Shown in pieces: positions 35,387 to 44,875 of a stretch of DNA of 64,000 nucleotides. The position numbers and the translations under genes were made by a program. Every line of letters begins with the position of its first letter. The first letter of the stretch is position 1. The notes under the pieces are model-generated. The model was not told the origin of the DNA and did no database searches. It worked only from the letters and a program-made list of their open reading frames with translations. Source of the DNA: Streptomyces sp. CHD11 (GTDB lineage: Bacteria; Actinomycetota; Actinomycetes; Streptomycetales; Streptomycetaceae); contig NZ_JABTTS010000024.1 of the NCBI RefSeq assembly GCF_018638295.1, positions 40,850 to 104,849 of the forward strand, written 5' to 3'.

Positions 35387-36049
35387 CTAGCCCCGAAAAT
35401 CGGGCGTGCGTGCCGGGGACGCGTCCGCGAGGGCCCGGGTCACGGCCTCGGAGTCCCCGCGCATGCCGTAGACCGGGGTGCCGGGCTGCTGGCGCCAGGA
35501 GTCGTCGATGCCGCCCGCGTCCACGGTGTCGAAGCCGAGCTCGTCGATCAGGGACCGGGTCTTCCGCTTGGCCGCCTCGTCGTCACCGGCGACGGGGAGG
35601 GCCATCCGGCCGGGGGCGCCGGCGGGGCGGTGGCGGTCCAGGATGTCCTGGGCGTAGGTGCCGTTGAAGGCCTTGATCACGGCGTGGCCGATGCGGCGTT
35701 CCGTCCAGCGGCTCTCGGTGAGGTTCTCGTCCTCGATGCCGGCGATCCGCCCGTCGCGCTGCCGAGGGTAGTAGTTGCCGGTGTCGATGACGGCCACGCC
35801 CTCCGCGGCCTCGTCGAAGAGGCCCGGGGGGAGGTCCGGTACGGCCTTGAGGGGGACCGCGACGACGACGACCTCCGCGCCGCGCGCCGCTTCCTCGGCC
35901 CGCACCGGGGTCGCGCCCGTCTCCTCGGCCAGTTCCCTGAGCGTGTGCGGGCCACGGGAATTGGCGACGGCGACGTCATGGCCGAGGGCCGTGAGCCGCC
36001 GCGTGAGGTTGCCGCCGATGTTGCCCGCCCCGATGATGCCGATCCTCAT
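35387..36049 (-). CDS. F420/NADP oxidoreductase-like NAD(P)-binding protein
   Basis: 220 residues from ATG at 36049 (GAGCGGAAC upstream). The Rossmann loop MRIGIIGAGNIGGNLTRRL is followed by VANSRGPHTLRELA, as in NADPH-dependent F420 reductases and their paralogs, and by VIDTGNYYPRQRDG, VIKAFNGTYAQDIL and GDDEAAKRK. The enzyme probably transfers hydride between NAD(P)H and a small acceptor; F420 use cannot be confirmed by sequence alone. It converges on the GH25 gene with zero bases between stops. Confidence 0.88.
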   Translation of the reverse strand: MRIGIIGAGNIGGNLTRRLTALGHDVAVANSRGPHTLRELAEETGATPVRAEEAARGAEVVVVAVPLKAVPDLPPGLFDEAAEGVAVIDTGNYYPRQRDGRIAGIEDENLTESRWTERRIGHAVIKAFNGTYAQDILDRHRPAGAPGRMALPVAGDDEAAKRKTRSLIDELGFDTVDAGGIDDSWRQQPGTPVYGMRGDSEAVTRALADASPARTPDFRG

Positions 36050-36152
36050 GTTCCGCTCGCCTCGCCCTTCCGGGGGTCGATGTCCGCTTCGGTTCCCTTC
36101 GGGAACCCGCATGACCGGCACCAACCTCCCGGACGGGTCGACTATTCCGGAC

Positions 36153-36365
36153 CTACTTGTCCAAGTGGGCCCAGAACTCGTCGAACGACAGGAGCTTGTC
36201 GCCGTTCAGGTCGCGGGACCTGATCAGGGCCTCCGCGACCGCCTCGGTGACGTTCCAGTCCCCGCCCTGGGCCAGAGCGGTCTTGAACTCGGCAGCGGTG
36301 ATGAATCCGTCCCCGTCCGTATCGATCCGCTCGAACTGCTTGCGCGCTTCCTCGATGTCCGCCAC
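36153..36365 (-). CDS. Two-EF-hand calcium-binding protein, CabB-like
   Basis: 70 residues from GTG at 36365 (AGGGGTGGACC before it); ATG at 36380 would add five residues. Two canonical 12-residue EF-hand loops are visible, DTDGDGFITAAEF and DLNGDKLLSFDEF, each with Asp at position 1 and Glu at position 12. It has no export signal. From memory, S. coelicolor has a small EF-hand protein of this kind in this neighbourhood (CabB). Calcium buffering or sensing is the likely role; the target is unknown. Confidence 0.9.
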   Translation of the reverse strand: MADIEEARKQFERIDTDGDGFITAAEFKTALAQGGDWNVTEAVAEALIRSRDLNGDKLLSFDEFWAHLDK

Positions 36366-36413
36366 CGGTCCACCCCTCATCTCGTACTTTTCGTCTTGCT
36401 GACGCGGACAAGA

Positions 36414-36611
36414 TTATCGGGCCACCCGTGACTCCAGTGCGGCGACCACCCATCCGAACTCCTTCTCGTAGGAGGACGGGGGTTCCAGGCCGTTCACGAT
36501 CGCGGACAGCTCGCGGTAGCGGGCCAGGCGTACGTTCGTCGCGGAGGCGAGCCTCTCCAGTACGGGGGCCGGGTCGGCGTCGCCGATCAGTTCGCGGAGT
36601 ACGGGGGCGGC
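36414..36611 (-). pseudogene. Possible C-terminal remnant of a PadR-like regulator
   Basis: The minus frame ending at TAA 36414 gives about 65 residues of natural-looking protein (LRELIGDADPAPVLERLASA, then ARYRELSAIVNGLEPPSSYE and a WVVAALESRV end). It recalls the C-terminal helical domain of PadR/vir-type regulators. Upstream of about 36611 the frame stays open but turns into antisense of the rightward GNAT gene, and no winged-helix domain is found. It may therefore be the tail of a gene whose 5' part was lost. The family assignment is weak. Confidence 0.35.
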
Positions 36612-36648
36612 GCGCGGCGTCTTCCCGGCGGCGGACGGGGGGACGACC

Positions 36649-37215
36649 GTGGTGGGCCGGCCGTCGGGCCGGGACGCGGGGGTGCCGGCGTTCACCGCGC
36701 ACTCCGTCGTCTTCACCGACGAGGATCCCGCGTGGGTACGGAAAACGCTGGCCGCGGCCGACTGCGACGCCCTCGCCGCCCCCATGAACGTCCGGTTCCT
36801 GGCCGCCTTCATGGAGCGTACGGGGCGGCGGACGGACACGATCGATGTGATGACGGTGGCCGAGCCGCTGCCGGGCGGCCCACCGCCCGCCCTGGAGGAG
36901 ATCGGCGACCCCGGCCATCCCCGGGTGGTGAGTGCCCGCGGGCGGCGCGACGACGTACGGGTGTGGACGGCGGACGGGGGCCTGCTGGTCCTGGGGCGCG
37001 GCATCGCGGGCCGGCTGGAGATCGCGGTGGAGGTGCCGGAGGAGGCCCGGCACCGGGGCCTGGGACGGCGGCCGGCGCCGGCGGCGCGACGGCTGGCCGG
37101 GGGCGAGCCGGTGTGGGCGCAGATCTCCCCGGGGAACGCTCGCAGTCTGCGGTCGTTCCAGGCGGCGGGGTACCGGCCGGTCGGCTCGGAGGCGCTGTTC
37201 CTTCCGGGGCCCTGA
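36649..37215 (+). CDS. GNAT-family acetyltransferase, N-terminus uncertain
   Basis: 188 residues if GTG at 36649 is the start. The C-terminal half has the GNAT acetyl-CoA motif (VEVPEEARHRGLGRR, then VWAQISPGNARSLRSFQAAGYRPVG). The N-terminal half (VVFTDEDPAWVRKTLA...LAAPMNVRFLAAFMERTGRR) matches a Streptomyces subfamily that I recall as usually longer at the N-terminus. No ribosome site precedes 36649, and in-frame stops lie about 130 bp upstream. The gene may be 5'-truncated at the same junction as the minus-strand remnant next to it. Confidence 0.7.
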   Translation: MVGRPSGRDAGVPAFTAHSVVFTDEDPAWVRKTLAAADCDALAAPMNVRFLAAFMERTGRRTDTIDVMTVAEPLPGGPPPALEEIGDPGHPRVVSARGRRDDVRVWTADGGLLVLGRGIAGRLEIAVEVPEEARHRGLGRRPAPAARRLAGGEPVWAQISPGNARSLRSFQAAGYRPVGSEALFLPGP

Positions 37216-37250
37216 GCAGCCGGGGGTGCAGCACCCGGGGAGGGCAGCTC

Positions 37251-37754
37251 TCAGCGGTCCGTGACACGCATCTCGAACCAGGTGGTCTTGCCGCGGGGCA
37301 GCAGGTCGACACCCCAGCGGTCGGCGAGTCTGTCGACGAGGAAGAGACCCCTGCCGCTGATGTCCAGGTCCTGTACGGGCATGAGACAGGGCAGGCCGCG
37401 GGAGGGGTCGCGGACCTCGATACGGATCCAGCCGCGCCGGTGACGCATGCGGAGGCCGAAGATCCGGGCTCCGGTATGACGTACGGCGTTGCCGACCAGT
37501 TCGGAGACGAGCAGCACGGCGTCCTCGGTGGTCTTGCCGCTGAGGCCCCAGTGGCGCAGGATCACGACCTGGACGAGCCGGCGGGCGGTGGCGGCGGACT
37601 CCGGGCGGGAGGGTAACGGAACCTCCGCCTCCGAGGGGTCGCCGAACAGCTCCAGCGCCTTCGCGGCGTGTTCGTCCTCGACCGTCGGCGACCAGCGCGA
37701 CACGGTCGCACGTCCGTCTCCCCGCGGCTGTTCCCTGCCATCCAGCCCCGCCAT
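37251..37754 (-). CDS. Anti-sigma-factor-like ATP-binding protein (HATPase_c) with a TTA codon
   Basis: 167 residues from ATG at 37754 (GATGGGGCC before it); earlier in-frame starts cannot be excluded. The RsbW/SpoIIAB-like ATPase core is complete: N box VLLVSELVGNAVRHTG, G1 region VRDPSRGLP and G2 region SGRGLFLVDRLADRWGV. Such proteins bind or phosphorylate anti-anti-sigma factors, but many Streptomyces members stand alone as here. Leu47 in VPLPSRP, in the variable N-terminal segment, is a TTA codon, so translation should depend on bldA. From memory, the S. coelicolor counterpart (near SCO5460) is one of the widely conserved TTA-containing genes. Confidence 0.85.
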   Translation of the reverse strand: MAGLDGREQPRGDGRATVSRWSPTVEDEHAAKALELFGDPSEAEVPLPSRPESAATARRLVQVVILRHWGLSGKTTEDAVLLVSELVGNAVRHTGARIFGLRMRHRRGWIRIEVRDPSRGLPCLMPVQDLDISGRGLFLVDRLADRWGVDLLPRGKTTWFEMRVTDR

Positions 37755-38038
37755 GGCCCCATCATGGCCGCCCCCGGACCCCTCCGGGGCCGTTCCGGGG
37801 GAATACGCCCCCCGAGCGCTCCCGCCGGGCATCGGGCCTCCGGCATGTGCGGCCGTCACTTCGGAGTCACCGAAAGACCGCCCTGCCTGCGGAAACGGCT
37901 CACTCTCAGGCAATCGACGGGCTCCCTCGACACGACCGGCTTAAGGGTGCACCAGGCTCCCATAATCCGCCCCATCGAGGGACCCGGATCAGACATCGCG
38001 TCAATTGCAAGCCCCCGGAGGGGTTCTTCAGCGGGCCG

Positions 38039-38806
38039 TCACCCGAACTTCGCCTTGCCGGGGCCCTCCTCCACGAAGCTGCGCATCCCGCGCTCACGGT
38101 CCTCCGTGGCGAACAGGCCCGCGAACCAGTTGCGTTCGACAGCGAGGCCGGTCTCGATGTCGGTCTCCAGGCCGGTGTCGACCGACTCCTTGGCCGCGCG
38201 CAGCGCCATCGCCGGCCCCTGGGCCAGCTTCGCCGCCCACGCGTGTGCCTGCGCGTACACCTCCCCGGCGGGGACCACCCGGTCCACCAGGCCGAGCGCC
38301 AGCGCCTCGTCGGCCCGCACCTGACGGCCGGTGAAGATGAGGTCCTTGGCCCTGGACGGACCGATCAGCCGGGACAGCCGCTGGGTGCCGCCCGCGCCGG
38401 GGATCAGACCGAGCAGGATCTCGGGCTGGCCCAGCTTGGCGTTCTCCCCGGCGATGCGGTAGTCGGCGCAGAGGGCGAGCTCGCAGCCGCCGCCGAGCGC
38501 GTACCCGGTGACGGCCGCCACCACCGGCTTGGGGATGCGGGCGACGGCGGTGAAGGATTCCTGCAGGGCCCGGGACCGCACGACCATCGCCGCGTGGTCC
38601 ATGGCCTGCATCTCCTTGATGTCCGCGCCCGCCGCGAACACCTTCTCGCCGCCGTAGACGACCACGGCGCGCACGTCGTCGCGCCGCGTGGCCTCCTCGG
38701 CGAGCTCCTTCAGCCGGTCCTGCGTGGCGACGTCCAGCGCGTTCATGGGCGGCCGGTCCAGCCGCAGGGTGCCGACGCCTTCGGCGACTTCGAGATGTAC
38801 GGTCAT
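38039..38806 (-). CDS. Enoyl-CoA hydratase/isomerase
   Basis: 255 residues, crotonase-fold length. The first oxyanion segment is VFAAGADIKEMQ, and the second is GYALGGGCELALCADYRIAGE with the hydratase-type acidic position. The later GLIPGAGGTQRLSRLIG with its Gly-Gly-Thr-Gln is typical of true hydratases. It probably hydrates 2-enoyl-CoA in fatty acid degradation. No other beta-oxidation genes are adjacent; downstream (left) is 284 bp without a gene. Confidence 0.94.
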   Translation of the reverse strand: MTVHLEVAEGVGTLRLDRPPMNALDVATQDRLKELAEEATRRDDVRAVVVYGGEKVFAAGADIKEMQAMDHAAMVVRSRALQESFTAVARIPKPVVAAVTGYALGGGCELALCADYRIAGENAKLGQPEILLGLIPGAGGTQRLSRLIGPSRAKDLIFTGRQVRADEALALGLVDRVVPAGEVYAQAHAWAAKLAQGPAMALRAAKESVDTGLETDIETGLAVERNWFAGLFATEDRERGMRSFVEEGPGKAKFG

Positions 38807-38981
38807 GCCCCGCAGGTTAGCGGGCGTTCACACGCGGGGACACCACGGGCCGCCGGGCCGGCCGACGGGCCGAGCGGGTCGCGTGCCCCTCGCGGAGGGG
38901 GCGGGTACGTGCGCGGCCCCGAGAGGGCCCCGGAGAAGTCCGACGGCGTGCGCGCGCCCCTCTCCCCGGCCGGCCCGCGAA

Positions 38982-39015
38982 ACGGGCCGCACCCCTGCTT
39001 CGGGGTGCGGCCCGT
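38982..39015 (-). terminator. 14-bp-stem hairpin, second of two after the L,D-transpeptidase gene
   Basis: ACGGGCCGCACCCC and GGGGTGCGGCCCGT pair perfectly around TGCTTC. It lies 54 bp beyond the transpeptidase stop, directly following the hairpin at 39034-39059, so the two form a tandem terminator. It is also upstream of the leftward enoyl-CoA hydratase and would insulate it. Confidence 0.75.
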
Positions 39016-39033
39016 CCGGTACACGGCCCTGTC

Positions 39034-39059
39034 CCCCGTGCCCCTCGCGGGGCACGGGG
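39034..39059 (-). terminator. 11-bp-stem hairpin immediately after the L,D-transpeptidase gene
   Basis: CCCCGTGCCCC and GGGGCACGGGG pair perfectly around TCGC, starting 9 bp after the stop codon at 39069. Stem strength and position indicate a terminator despite the absence of a U-tract. Confidence 0.8.
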
Positions 39060-39068
39060 TACGCATGC

Positions 39069-40316
39069 CTAGGCCTTCCACTTCTCCCAGGACATGTTCC
39101 AGCCGTTGAGGCCGTTGTCCGGGGCGACGGTGGCGTCGTTGGAGTTCTTCACGACCACGACGTCGCCGAGCAAGGTGTTCTCGAAGAACCAGGCGCCCGG
39201 CGCCTTCTTGTCCCAGCCGCCGCGCACGTCACGCAGGCCTATGCAGCCGTGGCTGGCGTTCCAGTTGCCGAAGGCGTCGCCGCCCCAGTAGTTGCCGTGC
39301 AGGAAGGTGCCGGAGGTGGTCAGGCGGATGGCGTGCGGCACGTCCTTGATGTCGTATTCGCCGCCGTAGCCGACCGTCTCGCCGTTCATCCGGGTGACCT
39401 TGAGCCGCTCGCTGACGACCATCTGGCCGTTCCAGGTCTCCATGCCGGGCGCGCCGGTGGTGACGGGGATGGTCTTGATGACCTTGCCGTCCCTCCTGAC
39501 CTTCATCGTGAGCTTCTTGGCGTCGACGACGGAGACCTGCTCGCGGCCGATGGTGAAGGAGACCTTCTTCTTCTGCTCGCCGTAGACACCCTCGCGGCCC
39601 TCGACGCCGTCGAGGTTGAGGTCGACGGTGACCTTGGTGCCGGGCTTCCAGTACTTCTCCGGACGGAAGTCGAGCCGGTCGTTGCCGAACCAGTGGCCCT
39701 CGACCTCGACGGCCGGCTCGGTGGTGATGCGGACCGCCTTCTCGACGTCCTCGGGGTGGGTGATGCCCCGGGAGAAGCGGAGCGAGAACGGCATGCCCAC
39801 GCCGACCTTGGTGCCGTCCTCGGGGGTGAAGTGACCCACGAAGGTGTTCTCGGGCGTCAGCGTGGTGAAGCTGGAGTCCTCGGCCGCGGTGCGGCCCTCG
39901 GAGTCCTTGGCTACCGCGTGCACCGTGTACTCGGTGGAGGCGGCCAGATGGATGGACGGCGTCCAGGAGGCGCCGTCGCCGGATATCTCGCCCTCGACCG
40001 TGTCGCCGTCCGTGTCCTTGACGACGACCTCGGTCAGCTTGCCCTTTCCGGCGGTCACCTTCAGCGCGCCGGTGGTCCTGACCGCCTTCGCGCCGTCCTC
40101 GGGCGCGATGCTCACCACGGCCTCGGACTGCTTGCTCTGCGCCGCCGTGGAGTCCTTGCCCTTGCCCTTGCCCTCACTCGAAGCGGTACCCGCGTCCGGC
40201 CCTCCGCCGCCGCAGGCGGTGACCGCCAGCATCAGTCCGAGTGCCAGCGCCGCCAGCTTCCTGCCGCCGCGCCCCCGCGCACCGGCCGCCGCCCCCGATA
40301 TCGGCCCCACGTTCAC
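39069..40316 (-). CDS. L,D-transpeptidase lipoprotein with Ig-like domains, copy 1
   Basis: 415 residues from GTG at 40316 (GGGGAGAAACAA upstream). The signal ends in AVTAC (Cys35, lipobox), followed by a Gly/Ser/Lys linker. Two bacterial Ig-like domains precede the YkuD catalytic domain. Its catalytic motif is SHGCIGLRDV with Cys358. The protein ends in a Trp-rich tail (GWNMSWEKWKA). It makes 3-3 peptide cross-links in peptidoglycan outside the membrane, and is related to mycobacterial LdtMt2-type enzymes. Copy 2 lies 154 bp upstream in the same direction. Confidence 0.95.
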   Translation of the reverse strand: MNVGPISGAAAGARGRGGRKLAALALGLMLAVTACGGGGPDAGTASSEGKGKGKDSTAAQSKQSEAVVSIAPEDGAKAVRTTGALKVTAGKGKLTEVVVKDTDGDTVEGEISGDGASWTPSIHLAASTEYTVHAVAKDSEGRTAAEDSSFTTLTPENTFVGHFTPEDGTKVGVGMPFSLRFSRGITHPEDVEKAVRITTEPAVEVEGHWFGNDRLDFRPEKYWKPGTKVTVDLNLDGVEGREGVYGEQKKKVSFTIGREQVSVVDAKKLTMKVRRDGKVIKTIPVTTGAPGMETWNGQMVVSERLKVTRMNGETVGYGGEYDIKDVPHAIRLTTSGTFLHGNYWGGDAFGNWNASHGCIGLRDVRGGWDKKAPGAWFFENTLLGDVVVVKNSNDATVAPDNGLNGWNMSWEKWKA

Positions 40317-40470
40317 TTGTTTCTCCCCTCGGCGGGCTGGACCCGCCGCACCCGCGCCCCCGCGCGCCCCACGCGCGCTCGGCGCATAGTAACCACAGGC
40401 CAGGGAGGTATCGGGCAGCGGTTTTGTCACCGTTCCGTTCCAACTTCAACGGTCTGCCCGAGGGTTCGGA

Positions 40471-41697
40471 TCAGGGTCGCTTCACCGCACCGCCCTTCTT
40501 CCACTCCTTCCAGTTCATGTTCCAGCCGCCGAGGCCGTTGTCGGGGGCGACCTTCTTGTCCTTGCTGTTCACCACCTCGACAACGTCGCCGACGAGACTG
40601 CGGTCGAAGAACCAGGCCGCCGGGGTGTCCGCGCCCCCGCCCTTCACATCGCGCAGGCCGACACAGCCGTGGCTGACGTTGGAGCTGCCGAAGACGCCGG
40701 AGCCGGCCCAGTAGTTGCCGTGCAGGAACGTGCCGGAGCTCGTCAGGCGGATGGCGTGCGGGACGTCGGGGATGTCGTACTCGCCGCCGAAGCCGACGGT
40801 GCGGCTGTTCATGCGGGTGACCTCGAGCATCTCGGTGATCACCATCTTGCCGTTGTACGTGGGCGTCTTCCGCGCCCCCGCCGTGACCGGCACGGTGGCC
40901 AGCAGTTCCCCGTCCCTGCGCACCCGCATGGTGTGCGCGGCGGCGTCGACCACCGACACCTGGCTGCGGCCGACGGTGAAGGTGAAGGTGCGCCGCTGGA
41001 GGCCGTACACACCGGGCGCTCCCTCGATGTCGCGCAGGTTCAGGTCGACGGTGACCTCGGTGCCGGGTTTCCAGTACTCCTCGGGGCGGAAGTCCAGGCG
41101 GTCGTCGCCGAACCAGTGCGGGCGGATCTCGGCGGCCGGGCGGGCGGTGACCCGGACGGCCCGTTCGACGGCCGCGCGGCGGGTGATCCTCCGGTTGAAC
41201 TCGAGAGAGACGATCATGCCGGTGCCGACGGTGGAGCGGTCCTCCGGGGCGACGTGACCGATGAAGCGTTCCTCCGGGACATACGTCGAGAACGTGGTGT
41301 GCCGGGCCGAGCGGCGGCCCTGGCCGTCCACGGCCACCGCGTCGACGGTGTACTTCGCCGCCAGCGCCAGCCGTTCGTCGTCGGGTCTCCAGGTCAGGCC
41401 GTCGGCCGCGACCCGGCCGGGCACCGGCGACTCCCGCGCGTCCTGTGACGCGACGACCTCCACCGACTCCAGCCGCCCCTCCGGCACCCGCACCCGCAGT
41501 GCCGAGTCGGGGCGCACCCCCTTGCTGCCGTCGCCGGGCGTCACGCGGATGACGTCCTTCACGGCCGGGGGCCCGAACGCCCCGCCGACGGTGCCGTCCG
41601 CCGCGCAGCCGGCGGCTCCGGCCAACAGTCCTGCCCATGTCACTACGGCGGCCAGCGCGGCCCTCGCGCGCCGAGCGCGCCCGGTTACGTACCTCAC
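40471..41697 (-). CDS. L,D-transpeptidase lipoprotein with Ig-like domains, copy 2
   Basis: 408 residues from GTG at 41697; the ribosome site is weak (GGGTACC), and a much longer open frame upstream is antisense to glgX. The lipobox is GAAGC (Cys31). The layout equals copy 1: Ig-like domains (VTPGDGSKGVRPDSALRV), then the YkuD domain with SHGCVGLRDV (catalytic Cys345) and the tail GWNMNWKEWKKGG. The conserved architecture and adjacency show tandem duplication, with clear divergence in the N-terminal domain. Confidence 0.94.
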   Translation of the reverse strand: MRYVTGRARRARAALAAVVTWAGLLAGAAGCAADGTVGGAFGPPAVKDVIRVTPGDGSKGVRPDSALRVRVPEGRLESVEVVASQDARESPVPGRVAADGLTWRPDDERLALAAKYTVDAVAVDGQGRRSARHTTFSTYVPEERFIGHVAPEDRSTVGTGMIVSLEFNRRITRRAAVERAVRVTARPAAEIRPHWFGDDRLDFRPEEYWKPGTEVTVDLNLRDIEGAPGVYGLQRRTFTFTVGRSQVSVVDAAAHTMRVRRDGELLATVPVTAGARKTPTYNGKMVITEMLEVTRMNSRTVGFGGEYDIPDVPHAIRLTSSGTFLHGNYWAGSGVFGSSNVSHGCVGLRDVKGGGADTPAAWFFDRSLVGDVVEVVNSKDKKVAPDNGLGGWNMNWKEWKKGGAVKRP

Positions 41698-41886
41698 GCG
41701 GTACCCAACGACGGGCCGCGCCCGAGGGAAACGACCATGCCGCCTCCCGGGGAAACGTGAGGGCGGGGCACCCTCTGGGCAGAACAGTGGGGAGGACGAC
41801 GCGCCGGGGAGCCGCGGCCGAGCCGATGACATGTGCCCTGCTCTCCTGTCCGCCGTCGTCCCCCACGAGCCGCGGGAGGCTGACAG

Positions 41887-44139
<2,253 letters not shown>

Positions 44140-44164
44140 CCGGCGGCGGCGCGCGGTCGGCTCA

Positions 44165-44240
44165 GGACACCGCGGGCGGCCGGGGACACCGCGGGCGGCG
44201 GTGGCGCCGTGACCGGCCGGGAACCCCGTGACCGGCCGGG
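44165..44240. repeat. Two pairs of direct repeats with 19-bp period
   Basis: GGACACCGCGGGCGG occurs at 44165-44179 and 44184-44198. CCGTGACCGGCCGGG occurs at 44207-44221 and 44226-44240. Both pairs have a spacing of 19 bp. They fill the 111-bp gap between the glgX stop and the response-regulator remnant stop. Confidence 0.7.
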
Positions 44241-44250
44241 GACGCCCAAG

Positions 44251-44733
44251 TCAGCCGAGGATGCCCCGGTCGTACGCCACCGCGACCGCCGCCGCGCGGT
44301 CCTTGGCGCCGAGCTTGCCGTAGATATGGGCGAGGTGGGTCTTCACGGTCGCCTCGCTGATGAACAGTTCCCGGGCGATCTCCCGGTTGGAGGTGCCCCT
44401 GGCGACCAGCACCAGCACCGCGCGCTCGCGGGCGGAGAGCGGCTCGTTGCCGGGGCCGGCGGGCGCGCGGACGGCGGAGACCAGGCGGGAGGCGACCGCC
44501 GGGGAGAGCACCGTCCGGCCCCGGGCCGCCGCGCGGACGCCGGTGAACAGCTCCTCGCGCGGGGCGTCCTTGAGGAGATAGCCGGTGGCGCCGGCCTCGA
44601 TCGCGGGGATCGTGTCGGAGTCGGTGTCGTACGTGGTCAGCACCAGCACCCGCGCGCGGGAGCCCCGCCGGGAGAGTTCCCGGATGGCGTCGACCCCGCC
44701 GCCGCCCGGCATCCGCAGGTCCATGAGGATCAC
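44251..44733 (-). pseudogene. LuxR-type response regulator lacking its N-terminal half-receiver
   Basis: The frame encodes VILMDLRMPGGGGVDAIREL, the rest of the receiver (VLVLTTYDTDSD, ATGYLLKDA) and a complete LuxR/NarL helix-turn-helix (LSARERAVLVLVARGTSNRE). It begins at beta-3 of the receiver: about 50 residues, including the acidic DD pair, are missing. Upstream of about 44740 the frame reads unrelated sequence (GSYRRISRSADA). The phospho-acceptor Asp is still present. A GTG at 44733 could start a 160-residue protein, but without beta-1 the receiver cannot fold normally. The partner histidine kinase gene expected next to it is absent. Confidence 0.8.
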
Positions 44734-44838
44734 GGCATCGGCCGATCGGCTGATACGGCGGTACGACCCCGGCGGGCCACCCCGGTGTCCGCCCAGGTCG
44801 TAGGACCAGCGGCGGATGCCGGTCCGGCCTAAATCCGT

Positions 44839-44867
44839 TGGGCAGTGTCAGTGGCGAACCGTAGGCT
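44839..44867 (+). promoter_or_regulatory. Predicted leaderless promoter for the ABC exporter operon
   Basis: TTGGGC at 44839-44844 and TAGGCT at 44862-44867 are separated by 17 bp. The ATG at 44876 lies 8 nt after the -10 box, where transcription would start. No ribosome site precedes this ATG, so a leaderless mRNA is predicted. Confidence 0.55.
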
Positions 44868-44875
44868 CGCTGCTG

